The translations under genes and the position numbers were made by a program. 64,000 nt of DNA from Yponomeuta sedellus (Eukaryota > Arthropoda > Insecta > Lepidoptera > Yponomeutidae): contig OW203734.1 in NCBI GenBank assembly GCA_934045075.1, positions 10,923,516 to 10,987,515 of the forward strand. Reading direction: 5' to 3'. Positions within the stretch are counted from its first letter, which is position 1. Each line of letters starts with the position of its first letter. Below are positions 30,601-45,600 of the stretch, one piece after another. The notes beneath the pieces were generated by a model. That model was given only the letters and a program-made list of their open reading frames with translations. It searched no databases and was not told the DNA's origin.

Positions 30601-33600
30601 CAACACTACTTAGAGAGAATTTAAAAGAGCGCACAAAAAATATTAACCGATAGAGATAGGGAACACTTATATATTTTCAATTTAATTATTTATGTACATA
30701 CACCTACCGACTGTATTCTTCATGTAATCTACTCCATTCAAAGGTTGTCTGGAAAAGATGGCTCTTAGCGATAAGACCGCCAATTGTATAACATTACTTA
30801 GATTTAAGAAATCATGGTTGTAGTTTTTTATCTGGTTGTGCAATAAAGTGTTCTCTATCTATCTATCTATATTATTACACAACCAGAGAAAAAGAATTAC
30901 AGCCATAATTACTTGAGTAGCTTAACGCAATATTGTACCAATAGGCTACCCAATGTACATTAAAACAATGATAAAATGATCTAATTTCTTTCTTGTCTCC
31001 GTCTATGGTTGCCTGGAAGATATTGCTTTTAGTAATAAGGCCGAAAATTTTACTATCATTTTATATAGTTTCTGTTACTTTAATTTCTGTGTACAATAAA
31101 GAATATTCTATCTATCTATCTTTTTAATTGTAAGTAGTTTTACAAAATGCGGCCTGCCTGGGTCGCAACGACGGTCGCGCGTCTTAAATGCCAAAAGTCA
31201 CGCCTTTCCAGTGCATTAATGGCCAAATTCAGACATTTAACGCCACACAACGCGTGGCTCGTGCAATCGTACGACCTAGATCTGCTTCTTCGTCTTCTTC
31301 TTCAGGCTATATTATGTAGTCCACTGCTGGACATAGCCCTCCCCTTATGAACGCCATAGCGCCCTGTCTTCAGCTTGCCGCATCCAGCATATGCCGTCAG
31401 TTTTTCGCAGATCGTCATACCACCTGGTCGCAGGGCATCCTACACTACGTTTGCCGAGTCGCGGTCTCCACTCAAGAACACGTTTACTCCAACGGTTGTG
31501 GGTTCTTCGCGAGATATGGCCAGCCCACTGCCACTTCAGCCCGCTAATTCTCTGAGCTATGTCGATAACTTTGGTTCTCCGTCGGATGCATTCGTTACGA
31601 ATCCTATATATCCTTCAGAGAAATAGGTCTCTCCATAGCTCGCTCAGCGACTTAGTCTTAGTCTTATTCAGATCTGCTTAGTAGATATTTATCAAGATGT
31701 CTTTGTTCCAGAGGAAATCCTTCTCAAACGGTTCCTGGCTAGCTGCGGCTACAGCTTGGAACGAGCGAAGAAGACCATCGACTTTTTCTTCACAATCCGC
31801 TCCAACTCGCCTGAGCTGTTCTGCAAGAGAGACCCTTTTGCGTCGGAGATACGGCGCGTTTTTGAGATCACGTAAGTGGAAAAGGCAGATTTGATATTTA
31901 TTAAGAAATCAACGGCTTGTCGGAAAAGCTGCGTCAATTTCTAAGATACACATAAGGATAACTATAAATACACACTCACGCTTGTAAGCATCCCGGAGGG
32001 GTGGACAGAGTCCAAGGTCATAAACAATACGTGCCATTTGTTAAGGTAATTTCTAAAAATCGGTATCCTTCAAAATATCATTAGTCTTTTATTGCCCCGA
32101 ACTAAAATAAAAAAACCGGCCAAGTGCGAGTCAGACTCGCGCACCGAGGGTTCCGTACAAACCTGTATTATAGACCTGAGTATTTGGTATGAATTTCAAT
32201 TTAATACCTCTACGCGTTTATGAGGAAATGGGTAGTAAGTTTAAAATTATTAAAAATATATATATATTATGAGATATAACTAAAAATTTGTGGTTTTCGT
32301 AATTTTTCCTTTATCTATGCTATAAGACGTTGCTTCGTACCAAATTTCAAGATTCTGAGTTCACGGGAAGCACCCTGTAGGTTTTGATTCCCTTGCAAGT
32401 GTCGAAAATTTGCGGCATAAACGGCTGTATCTTTTGATTGCGTTGGCTTAGAAGTTTGATTTTTTCACAGCTTCAAGGGACAGTAGACCTGAGTAATTGA
32501 TATAAATTTCAGCTTCATACCTCCACGCGACCCTGAGAAAAAGGGTCTTGACAGACGGACGGACGGACAGACGGACAACAAAGTGATCCTATAAGGGTTC
32601 CGTTTTTTCCTTTTGAGGTACGGAACCCTAAAAATAATCATACCCTTCCTTATTTGCTATTCGACCGGCAAATCGGTAAGCCATGAAAAGTGAAGTCGCG
32701 GGTTCGATTCCCGCTGGAAGCCGCCGCACTTGATTTGTACACATGATGTATTAAGGAAACGCGTTTTATAAAAAAACCGATGTATTTCTATATTGTGTCA
32801 TTCTTTCTGGGACGTTATTACCTACTTTGAATCTAACAAAGTAACTCAGCTTAGGTACAAATACGAGTAGACCATACACCATAGATTACCAATCACAATC
32901 CCACTTAGATACCATAACTACTTGCGTGTGTAATCATCAATGTTGTACCTCGGGGTCGAAGTGCCCGTACTGTTTGATGAAGCCGTAGTTAATAAAATTA
33001 CAATTTTCCTTATTGAAAACACTGAGAGTAACTACAAAGGATTTTACCCACATAGGGCCACATACCTACTGCGATCCACAATGACTTCGGTACCTACTTT
33101 ACGCCAGTTTCTTTGTTGACCTAAGTAAACAAGAAATCTACGGGAAATCCTACGATACAAAATAAATCAGGAACAAATATGTACCTATTAGGTAATTAGG
33201 CAAGTATTAATGGATTTTTCCAAATCACTGTGATCGATATTAACTCTTGTATGTCCCCACTGCTGGGACACGGGTCTCTTCCTACATCGCAGGAAGGTTA
33301 GGCACACATTCCACCACGGGGGCCAAGTCCGGGTTATTATTATTATTATTATTAAATTTCTTTATTGTAGTACAATAAAGAAATTTAATTTTGTACCTGT
33401 AAAGATTGTACAATTGGCGGGCTTAATACTAAATAGTATTTTATTCTAGCCAACCAACAGGTGACGTGGAGAAGGCGTGGGTAGTCTCAAACAGGGAGGT
33501 GATATTTTATTGTCAAATATCTTTTTTAACAATTAAACTATTTATTAATATGTCGGGTTGGTGGAGGATTGTAAGACAGTGGCGGGTCTTACTATCAGAA

Positions 33601-36600
33601 GTTATCAAAGCGCCCATAAGGCCTCTGACATGGCTTAACGACTGTCATAACATGAGTGCCGGCACCAACGGCTTAACGTGCCTTGCAAAACACGGATACT
33701 CCACCAAGTCCGGGTTGGTGGAGGATTGTAAGACTCACTATAATAAAAAAAGAAATCGCTGAATGTGTTGGTAAGCGTAAATCTAGAGAGCAGCTCAACT
33801 GATTTCGCCTATTCTTTTTTTAGAATATTCCTTGAAGTACAAGGATTTTTCTTACGGAGAGAAAAAAAAAGAATGACTGTTAGGCGGTACGAAGTTCGCT
33901 GGGTCAGCTATAGTTTCAAATAAATTCCATAAAAGCAACGGATGTTCCTCAAGCAAACAGTGTACCAAGATCGTGGGTCTCTGCTCTGCTCACCCCTCAG
34001 TTATGAGGACGTGTATTAGGTATCTTTGCTCCATAAATTGCCGCTGATTACACTGCTTCCATTTTGCACATGTTCAACGTGAGCAACAAACTGACCTTTA
34101 TATTTTAGTATTGTATAGCATTAAAATGTGAAAATTACTTTGCTAAATTCCGCCAAACATCCCATAGTTAATGCACCTCCCTCCCTCCGACTTTTTCAAG
34201 CAGAAGCAAGACACGAACACACCACCACCGACACCAATACTTGTGTGACAAAATACGCCACGCGTTTCGCCTCTCACAAGTGCATGTTACCGCAACTAAC
34301 TAACCGCATGATGCTTGTGGGATTTTTGGCGGAATTTAGCAAAGTAATTTTCACATTTTAATGCTTTTATGGATTTCGGCAAAGTAACGCCTGATTCCAT
34401 ACAATATTAGTATTGTATTGTCGTACCGATCTGGAAGACGTGAGCCGAAGATCGGGCTCAGTGGCGTGTCTTGGGTGAGACTTATGTCCGGCAGTAGACT
34501 GATACCGGCTGATTATGATGATGATGATCGTACCGATCTTAACTTACCTGAATAAAGTGCACGGATGTAAAGGTCGATGTGCTTGATTGTCAGAATTGAT
34601 TTGCCAACTCGACAAGTGGTAAACCCTGGCCTCTACCTACCCCTCCGAGATACCGACGTGTAGATAGATAAAGAACACTTTATTGTACATTAAACTGATG
34701 ATGATTGATCCGACCGATTTCGGCCATGGCGACCACTTTGACCCCTAATCACATATGTGGCGCTGGTGCGCTCGAAGATGGCTTATGTAGCCTATCTTCG
34801 CGGCGAAACTCCGTGCACACTGAGGGCACGTGAGAATGCCGTTGTCATAGTGGTATGTTATGGCAGCAGGTGGGCGAGCCTTTAGCTTTTAGATTAAACT
34901 AACAATTTATTGTATGTATGTATGGGCAATGTAGCATATTAGAGTATCGGCAAGAGCCGTAGCAATAGCATCGTATCACGACTCCGATTACGTGACTATT
35001 GTTCTTGGTTATTTTTAGTTCGACTATCTTTAGCTATGCATCCGCCTCCTGCTGTAGTAATGTGCATTGCAAACAGATGCTTGCAATAACTTGCAAGTTG
35101 CAATATTTAGTTTTCAAGCGAACCAGGCCCTAATTGGTGACCAGACCTTTCTAATTTATGACCAGGCCTGCCTTGCCAAGCAAGAACTTGTCTACAGCCG
35201 TTGTCAGCTTAGATTTGTAATCGTCACATCAGTCAATATATTATAAGTACTATAAATGGCTTCCCTACTTAGCAAGGCACGTTAAGCCGTTGGTGCCGGC
35301 TGTCATGTAATGGCAGTCGTTAAGTATTGTCAGTGGCCTTATGGGCGGCTTGATAACTTCTGACAGTAAGGCCCGCCACTGTCTTACAATCCTTCACCAA
35401 CCCTGTCTTGGAGTAAAGCTTAACCAACCTGCGATGCAGGAAGAGGTCCGTACCCCTACAGTGGGGGATATAAGGGTTGATATCGACCACAAATAGTATA
35501 GAGCTAGAATTGAGTTCTTGTAAGTTTTGCACCCCGACATCTAAGAGTGAATTTTGGCTACCATCGACAAAATTCAAAGTGCCATGCACAGCACGCTATA
35601 AGTGTAGAGATTAATTCTACTTCTTCTTCCTGTGCCTCTCTACTAATGAAGTTTGGCCGTCAGCTCCGCATAATCTTCTTTGTTTCTTGCTAAACGAAAC
35701 AGGTTTTCGACGCTGGCTTCATCCGTCCATGTCCTATCTCCTTCTCGAAACACTTCTCCTTCCCTTAATCTTGCCCATCATCAAGAAGAATTTATTAATA
35801 TAAACATCATTCATCATGTGTAAAAGTCCGCAATTTTATATTCAATACAACCTCTACCTCCAACCTTCAACCCTCCAACCCTAAAAACTAAAACTGGTCA
35901 CCGTTCCCAGGGACCTGATCCCGCTGCCGTACAAAACGAAGGAGAACTACAAAGTGTTCATCTACCGCCTGAGGAACCCTGATCTCGACTTGTTCAACTT
36001 CGTGGACGCCATCAAGACTTTCTTCATGCTGGCCGACACCAGGCTTACGGAGGAGGAGGATATTCCGGCTGGAGAGATACCCATATTCGACTCGGCCAAT
36101 GTGACGCTCAAATTCATCGGAAAAATCAACCTGTCTGCGCTGAGGAAGTACATGCTTTATACACAGGTTAGTGGAATAATATTCAGCTTGTAACGGTGCA
36201 AACCTCTTCACACCATTTTTATTTCTTTTTCCATCTATCATTTTCAAATATTTAAATTATGTACGTCACACATTCTTCGATTTCGCTCATTTTTCATCAC
36301 TACTACTTTACGCTTTGACCAGATCTGACTTTTTACCTGCTTATCCGTTTTATCCAGTTTTTTCTGTTTTATTAAAATATTATACTAAATCTGCAAATAA
36401 AACCACAACTGAAGTCGTTCCAGAGTTTATTTATTATTATAAAAGTTACCCAACGTTCCAAGCTTGCTCAGTGCTGGGCTCTTTTTTTGTCAGTTTTGAT
36501 CTATTTTTATTTATTTATTTTTTCACAAAATATATGTTTTAGAGCACAGTATGTACCTGAACACTTCACTAGGCGAGCCCGTGCTGAATTGATCAGATTC

Positions 36601-39600
36601 CATTATGATTGCTGTATAGGTAAGAAGAGGCAGTGTTACAGAATCATATAAAAAACATTTTAACAGACAGCACACCACATAGGTTAGATAAACTGACATA
36701 CACATACGTAAACCAATATGCTAGAGAATACATATAATATCGAATAGAGAATAGAGTATAATATCAAATAGCATAATATTACATAAATGCTATAAATAGA
36801 ATAGATAATAAAATGTATGCTCAAAAGTACAATCGACAGTCTCGTTGGTCCTTAATCGCAGTCTGAGTCTCTAGCGCAGTCGTTCTTAACATTTTAGTGA
36901 CAAGGGACCATTTTACCAAATTTGTCTTGTCAGGGAGCACTCAGTTGGTTTATTTGTAATATACGGTGTAAAATGTAGATAAATCAAGTTCTGTTTGATC
37001 TACCTATAAATAAAACACTAATTTAAATTCGGTATTATTACGAGTAACACTAATTTAAATTTTATTTCGCAATAATGACTTGGCGGACCACTTGGTATGT
37101 AGAGACATACCAAGTGGTATGTCTCTATAGGGAGCACCGGTTAAGAACCACTGGTTTAATGGTATGACGTTTGATTACCATGCTGGTGGCCGTCAGTTCG
37201 ATTTCCACTGGGAAAGCCGTACCTGCGTTTTTGTGCAAATTGTATCATTCTGGGTGTATTTCCATATTTGTGATGTCCGGTACCTGGTCACCATAGCACA
37301 GGGTTTCCTGGTTAGGGACCAGGCTCTAGAGTCTCATGGTAGTTATTTGACTCAATTTGGTAGTCTACAAAGCAATAGTAGTACAAAGTCATTCCAGGGG
37401 TATAACTCGTGGAAATTAAATAGGCATCTCTTGCGAAGAAAATCGAATCGCGGGAGTCGCCGAGTTAAGTTGCACGGGTTATACCATTGCAATGCGATTG
37501 GTTACTAGACTACCGATAGTGTGAACGAAACGACCATTATCATACTAATATGACAAAAGACTATTAAACAACTATGCATTTTGGAGAGTCGCCCGCTGCC
37601 GGGTCAAGTAATTGTGAAAGTTATTATTATTTATCCTTTCGTCAAAAAACAGAGTTCGTGGATTCTTTCATTTCTACCTACAAATAGCGTCAACATCGGT
37701 GTGATTCCATGTTCTTGATATCCTTGTCAGGTTACCGAAGTAAAAGGTTGACGTAGTTTGGGTCCAAAACAAGTGAATGTGTTATTAAGATATTATCATT
37801 TATGTTATTCCCTAATGAACTCGATGCAGCGGCATCTTAATTAACTTATAGCTGGTTGTTGACGCGTTTTAATCGTCGTTTTTCTCATTTAACGTTTAGC
37901 GTCTAGCAGGTACATTTAGACGAAACTTTTCGTAGTTGTCTACACCGTCGTGCGCCGAAGAAAGCCATTTTGATCTGTTTTGCGAGAGCTCTTGCCAACC
38001 TTCGTATGGTATGTTGCAGGCTGGGAGGTGTCGCTTGAGGACGTCTTTATAATGCCCGAAACTTACAACAATTCTGGCCCTAGAGTCTAATACTTAAATA
38101 GTTTTTCAATAGAATATAAACACGACAACGGTTGTTATTTGCCTCGATTTGGTAGTCTACAAAGCAATAGCAGTGCAATGTCATTCCAGAGGTATAACCC
38201 GCACAAATTAAATACTCATCGAATTGCGCGAGGCGCCGAGTAAGTAGCACGGGTTGTACCATTGCAATGCGATTGGTTACTAGACTACCGATAGTGTAAA
38301 TGAAACGACCCTTACCGGACTAATATGACTTTATTGAACAACTATGCATTTTAGAGACTCGCCCTTCTAGCCAGCTGTACCTACTGTGCTCAGTGTAACA
38401 GAGTATTCAAAACAAAATTCGCTTTTGCCATCCATATAAGAGCCCATCCAAGGAGAAAGCTTTGATCGCCTTTGTCGGATATGACGAGAAGGACATACAT
38501 ACAAATCGTCGTAGAGCACGAGATAAATTTCTATCAATAGTCACGCTAAATTTATTGGGAAACTTGTGAAACTAGACTGCTTTAAACATGCAAACTTCCG
38601 ACTTTCATTTGCATTTTTGATCTCTGAGAATCGTTTGTACCTATTTATATGTAAATCGATATGTTTGTGTCTGGTTAAGGCGATAGGCGGAGCTAACTAG
38701 CGCCACCAATTATGGAAAAGAAATTACTTTTTTTGTAACGCCTTTGGAAAAAGTGAAGATCATAAGTATTAAAAGATATACAGCTCTTTTTAGAACCTAA
38801 TTATAAGAACCCAGGTCCAAGAATCTAGGACTTTATAGTAGTTTTGCCAAAAACGGCGTTTTTAGCGCAAAACGATCGAGCTCTGGGTTGTTGATCCTAG
38901 GTTTTAGTCTGTAAGTCCTAAAAATAATTGTCACAATTGTTAAGATTTATGATGTTCACTTATAGGTAAAAACGTATTCTAAAGTCGCGTTTTCACGGTC
39001 TTAGTACGCTCATGCTAATGCTTCTGATTGGAGGTTTTTCGTGACAACACCAAAATAGCCAATCAGAAGCATTAGTTTACTCGGATGGCGCACTCGGACC
39101 GAGCGCACTGAGACCGTGAAAACCTGGCTTTAAACAAGTTATGATTTTTTTTGTATCGCTGGCGGTAGTTAGCACCACGTAGCGTCTTTAGTTAGCTCTG
39201 ACGTTGTCTGTGTTCAAACCAAAGACGACAAAAAAATATCACGACCTCGTGATCATGATCATGTCATGTTTTTTTGAGGTGCAGGAAAACGAGTAATTTA
39301 TTCGCAAACCTCAATGGTAGAGTCGGATTCACATCTCGACCTTGAAGCGGACATTTTTTTGTATGGGGAAGGCTGCGCTACAGTGTTCTAAAAATGTTTG
39401 GCTTATTTGCAGCACGTTAGAATACAAGTTGCATACATACATCGGTAGATTTTTATTACAAGTTGTTATAAACTAAGCCCCTTTCGCTGCTTTCGCGTAG
39501 AGAATAAACACCGTAAGTTTTTGTAATTTGGGTACCTGTTCGTCCTCTCATCGATATCTTCTTCCATTTCGCTCTGCCTTTTGGTACTCTCCTTTCTGCA

Positions 39601-42600
39601 AGATGATTTTGGGCCAATATTCTTCAGATGTCAGATGTTCATCGATGGGACCCTTCCACCGCTTAGTTCCTGGCTATTGTCTGTTATTAGGTTCACTTGA
39701 ATTATTCTCTTCGTATTTAGCTACTCTATTTAGCTTAGTGTATTTAAACTTCAATCTAAGAATTTCTTTTAAATTTATATTTTTTTGGTATACTGTAATC
39801 TATCTAAAATCTCTTCACTGTGTAAAATATGGATAAAAAATAATTATAAATATTTACATATGCTGAAGCGCTCGTGGCCTAGTCGAACCGAATGATTGGA
39901 ATAAATCACTTGAGTTAAGCAACAACAGGCGCGGTCAGGTGCAGGATGGGTGACCATCCCGTGACTACCGCTAGTGGCGGTAGTCACGGAATGGGACGGC
40001 GAGCTCTTCCGTGCTTCGCAAGGCACGTTAAGCCGTTGGTGCCGGCTGTCATGTAATGGCAGTCGTTAAGCCAGGTCAGAGGAAGGCCTCTCACCTGGCT
40101 AATCAATAGGCGGATTGATAACTTCTGAATCTGATTCAGATTACTGGCAGTGGCTGGATGAGGATGGTCGACGACAGAGAGTGCCTTGGGGAAGGTCTAT
40201 GTCCAGTAGTGGACGAGCAAAGGCTGATTATTGATTAATAAACATAGAGATTTATTAATTAAATTCATACGCTTATACAGGATGTCCCAAAACGTAGTGT
40301 CAAGAGGATATCCAGAGATAGAAAACCCACTACCTCTAGGGATACCCGAACCACTCGCATGTATGTTCTGCGATTTTTTGTAGTTTTCGAGTTGGCATTT
40401 TGGTTTCGAATTTTTGTCCCACCTTGACCTACAAGACATTATTGGCCACAGAGCCATGAATTATTAAGTTACGTGCTTTATTTTTTGGTGAATAGTGTGT
40501 CTCGCAGACACAAACACAATTGTTGGTCAATCTGATACAATAGCGCCATAAAAATCAAGAATCACAATTTTTTTGAGATACCTTGTATAAAATTCATATA
40601 AATATTCCCAGTTCAATCACGGGTTCATTATTTATCGTCATCGACTCGTCGGCCATAGTCCACAACAGGTTTCACCTTTCGTAACTTATTCGAATTACTT
40701 TCCGCCGAAACGTGGAAGGAACCCGTTGTAATGGTCGGATGCCTCGTACAGTCTACACCACACCGATGTTTACACTTTAGTTGCAATGTCAACCGTAACG
40801 TAACGGAATAGACTGCACGGTGATAAAGATTGGTGTGCTGTCGAATGTACATTGCTTCATATGACAACACACGCTGCACACCGATTAAGTATTATAGCTA
40901 TTTTTTATTATCCGGTACCGTGAACCGTAACTAATAATAAGTAATTGCAGATGTGAAATAACTCGTGATTGAAAAGGTTTAATCCTTCCTCTAATCAAGC
41001 TGCCTTTTTCTCCACTACAATACGGCCCGAAGGCAGCGGCTTTCATTTTACATTCATTTTACATAGACATTCAGCATACATTTAGAATGTAAATTCTTCA
41101 CGTTCAAAAAATAAATTGATTTGATTGAGGATCTTGGTCCTACCTAGATTTTGTAAGCATAAATACGTTTTATGGCTAACTTACTGACCCAGCGAACTTC
41201 GTACCGCCTAACAGTCGATTCTTTTATTTATTTTTTTCTCCGTGAGAACCATCCTCGTACTTCAAGGAATATTCCAAGGATTACATTTTTTCCGAGCGCT
41301 TACGTGCTTCGCAAGGGACGTTAAGTCGTTGGTTCCGGCTGTCATGTAACGGCAGTCGTTAACCCAACTTCTGACAGTATGGCCCGCCACTGTCTTACAA
41401 TCCTCCACCAACCCGGACTTGGCCCCCGTGGTGGAGCATGGCCTATCCTTACTGTGATGCAATAAGAGATCCGTGCTTTAGAAATGGGGACATACCATGG
41501 GTTGATATCAAGAACTGTTTAAGGTCTATATTTGGGAGTTAATACGGCGCGGATTCATTTATCTTTGCTTTTTATACTTTCATTGGCAAATTATTATTAT
41601 GTCATGTAGTCACTAAAAGCAACCTATTTGAAGTTATTTGGTTGATATTTCGATGTAGCTTCAAAAGCTGTAAGGACGTAAAAATGAAACTGGATTTTTT
41701 TAGTGATTTTTACTATTTGTAGGTATTCCTAATATATAGTACTTATTCCTCGCGATTTGTCAGTCACTGCAGCATCAGAGTGTTCTCTACTCATCTAGTG
41801 GGAGTGAAGGTGCCTCTGTATAAATCCTCTCATTATACGTAGATACAAAGGTCAAAGGTTTTTAAAATACCTAAGGATTTCCACACGTTCCTCGTACGAG
41901 TAAGTCGCATACTGCATACGATTTTGGCTGGCGAAGGTTTTTTTTTTTAACTTTCTTCAAGGTTCCCGGTCATGTCACTGCGTATTGTAAAATGCATTAT
42001 GTAAAGTGCAGGTACAGTTGACAGGATGTCAACCAAATTTGTGTTGCAAAGGGCCGGTTTCTGAATTGAGAATTTCACTAAGTATACGTCCATTAAGTAA
42101 AGTTCTGTCACGCTCTTTTCTGGGAAATTCGACGAGTCAGCCCTAGAGTTAACTATTTACTTAGCGAAGTTCACAATTCAGAAACTGACCGATAGTCGCC
42201 TTTACAGTAAGTGATTAGAGTTCAAGACGTACAATTGACAGCCTCGGTGGCGCAGCGGTTTGGCACGCTCTGCTGTAAAACCGAAGGTCTCGGGATCGAT
42301 CCCGGGCCGGGTCAAACTAGGAAACGAACTTTTCTAGCTTGTCTCGGGTCTTGGATATTAGATAACATCCAATTTATTTATTTATGTATTTATTGTATTA
42401 AATCTATCGTTGAGTTAGCACCTATAACACAAGTAATTTAGTTGTACTTAGTATAGGGCTAACGAGATCTGTGTAATATGTCCATGAATATTTATTTATT
42501 TATTGTTATTATTTATTAATATCAATGTGCTGTCGAATGTACAACCATTGGAAGCCTTGTCCCGTCGGTTGTTTATTCAACACGACTGTAAATGGGTTGT

Positions 42601-45600
42601 GTCAATGCAGTGGACATTAACATTTACAGCACGTCTCTCTTTTGTTACGTTGCTCAGCGGTAATGCCAGCAGGACCTTCGGAATTGTAACCTACAGTAGA
42701 CATCAATGCGATATTTACATTTTTGTTGCGAAGTCCTCCGTAATCACATTAATGTTACAAAGGTGAAAGTTTGTGAGTGTGTGAGTGTGTGAGTGTGTGT
42801 TTGTTACTTCTTCACATCTAAATAGCTGGAGCGATTTTAATAATATTTGGTACGGAGTTAGCTGACACCCTGGGTTAACTCATAGGTTTTACTTTTTACT
42901 GCGGGAAGATATTTTATTCCCATGGGAAAATCGATAAGCTGAGGGTAACACTGCGGGGCACAGTTACTGTTAGTGTAACGTATACCTGACTAGAGTACAC
43001 GCTTGTACCTATATAAACTTGTAAAGGTCAGTCAACTGTACAGAATGATTGTTAAGACATATTTTGGCCGGCGGTATATTAGCTTTAATTTACAAGTTTT
43101 TTTATTGACAGTTTTGCATGTAATCTCTGTCTTGGCGTAAACAATAATCAGTGAGTACCTATAGATTTTTTTCCATAGTTAAAACATAAAGATCGTATTT
43201 TTGGTGCCATTTTGCTAGATTTTGGTTAACGGTCTTATTTATAAAAACATGCCTTTAAAACACTACTCAGAGCCAGGTTAAATAATCTGAGGAGTATTTT
43301 AAGAAATTGTGTTACTAATAAGAAAACCGTTAAAGTTATATGTTATTATTATAATGGGCAGCTACGCTTCCATACCTTTGAAGCCTCTATAGGGTCCTGT
43401 AGGAATCTCTTCCAAGTGCATCTATAGGGTTCTCCAGGAATATCTCCACTAAATGCATCTCTACAGTACTCTAGATTTGCGCCAGTGAAAGATAGATATA
43501 TAGGGTAAGGCTGCGTTATTATTATTATTATTAATACTTTATTGCACCATAAAATCGTACAATGCGGCGAACTTAATGCCATAAGCATTAAGTTCGCGTT
43601 GCGTTGCGCGTGGTCTGTTAGTCAGTCATGTTTTATTAAGGCATCTACTGTTTTATGGCTATTATTAATTGAATTGAGGCCTTTGACCAGCATCGGGACA
43701 CAAACAGTTATCACTCGGTTTGTTGATTGCATTAAACAATTTTGATAACTATAACAATACAAAGAAAAGCCTGGCCAAGTTGGCCTACCTAAATAGCGTT
43801 GTTTACCATGTTGTTTCACGGATTACACGTCATATTATCTGAAAAATTACGCTATAATACTCGTACATATTTTTTATGCGTTTGCTTGCAGCCACACAGA
43901 ATGGAAGTAGTCGAGGCGAATAAAAGATGCGACGAACGCTTTGTATGGAGGTCCCACACTCGCCCCGTCTCTTCTGTTGGAGCTCTAGGCCCGTCCCTTT
44001 AGTACATTCTAGATTAAACTAGCTGTACCCCGTGGTTACCCGCAATTTTAGGGAAAATGAATTGTGTATTAAAAGTAAAATATATGTTTCCGCAGTAGAA
44101 AGCCTATGTGTTAGTTAATCCAGGGTGTCAGCTAACTCCATACCAAATTTTATAAGAATCGCTCCAGCCGTTTAGACGTGAAGAAGTAACAAACATAATA
44201 CTCGTGCACACTCACAAACTTTTACGCCTTTATAATGTTAGTATGATGTGATCTTATATGATATCATTTGCGCGTCTTTTTCGCGTCTTTTACGTGCCCC
44301 TTCTAAGTTCGCTAGCTTTGATTCCTATTAACCGTAATTATAGGAAAACAATGCAAACGTCGTTACATGATAAGTAAGCCTATTGCGTATCACGATCATT
44401 TGCATCGACGTATAATCGTTTTGTCGCTGTAGGTTGGTCGATCTGACTTTTCCTATTACCTTCACCTCCACGGAGATATTACAGGTTTCACATTTTCATA
44501 ATTTTATACAGTAATTTTATTCGTGTGATATCTAATACTACCCGAGAACGGCCAGCGAGCCGATTCTCGCCCATACGAATTGAAAGCGTAAACGCATAAT
44601 ATTCGAAGGCCTAGACCGTTGTCGCATAAAAATAAGATAAGATAATTCGACAGAGTCATTACACATTTATTTTCTCATTCGAATTTTATGTAGCATGGCG
44701 TTCAGAATACAGATTTTGACTGTCGCTCGGCTTTTTATGTAGAATTCAAGTCATAAGCCTTAGAGTCTTATACGAATTAGCCGAGTTTCAAATGTAATTC
44801 GTTGTTTATTAAGCCAATTTGAGGTACACTGCGTAGCAGAGTCTACTACTTGTTAATGTATAAGTTATTCAACTTTGCAATGTACATCGAATTGTCATAA
44901 ACCATGAATTGTTGTTCTATGATTCAAGCCCGGGGACTAGCGGACGTTGAACCAAATTATCTTCAATCAGTGGGCCTCTTGCACTGTTATAAAGAAAAAA
45001 AGCGATAAGAATTTGGCCATTTATGTTACCTGCTAACTTTTAAAGAATACTTACTATGAGGAAAATGAAATGTACTCTTAAAAAATATCAACTTAGCGGC
45101 TACGTCACCCATACCTGAAACTTAATCCCAATATATTTTTGATATTATTACTTAGTTCCAAAGGTTGTCCACAAGAAATCGCTCTAAGTGATAGGACCGC
45201 TAATTGTATAACATTACTTATATTTGGATGAATCGAACACTGAGTCTCAAGATACAATTTAATTAAGTTTGGGGTTCAAAGTTACTTTTTACACTGTTAT
45301 GTTTTGTTCTGCTCAATAGACATTTTTGATTTTTGATTCTTTTGATTTAAAAAATCATAGTTTATCACTAATTGGATTTACACGCTGTCTTGATTTGCGC
45401 ACTGTTTTTTTTTTTATAATGAAATGAATTGGAATGAAATGAAATGAAAAGGTTTTATTCAAAGTAGCACAGAAACTGCGGCTTAATGAACGTTACAATT
45501 CAAACTAGGTGTCAAAACAATTCAATTCAAAACTGGAAACAATTCAAACTAGGTTGGTTTGTCTATTTTCTCTTCAAGAGGTGTGGACGTGGGGTCAAGT

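Noticed and set aside
34128..34361. 77-codon ORF
   Set aside because: It starts and ends inside the inverted arms of a MITE.
35888..36247. Minus-strand ORF of 119 codons
   Set aside because: Antisense to CRAL-TRIO exon 3 and then running into the solo LTR.
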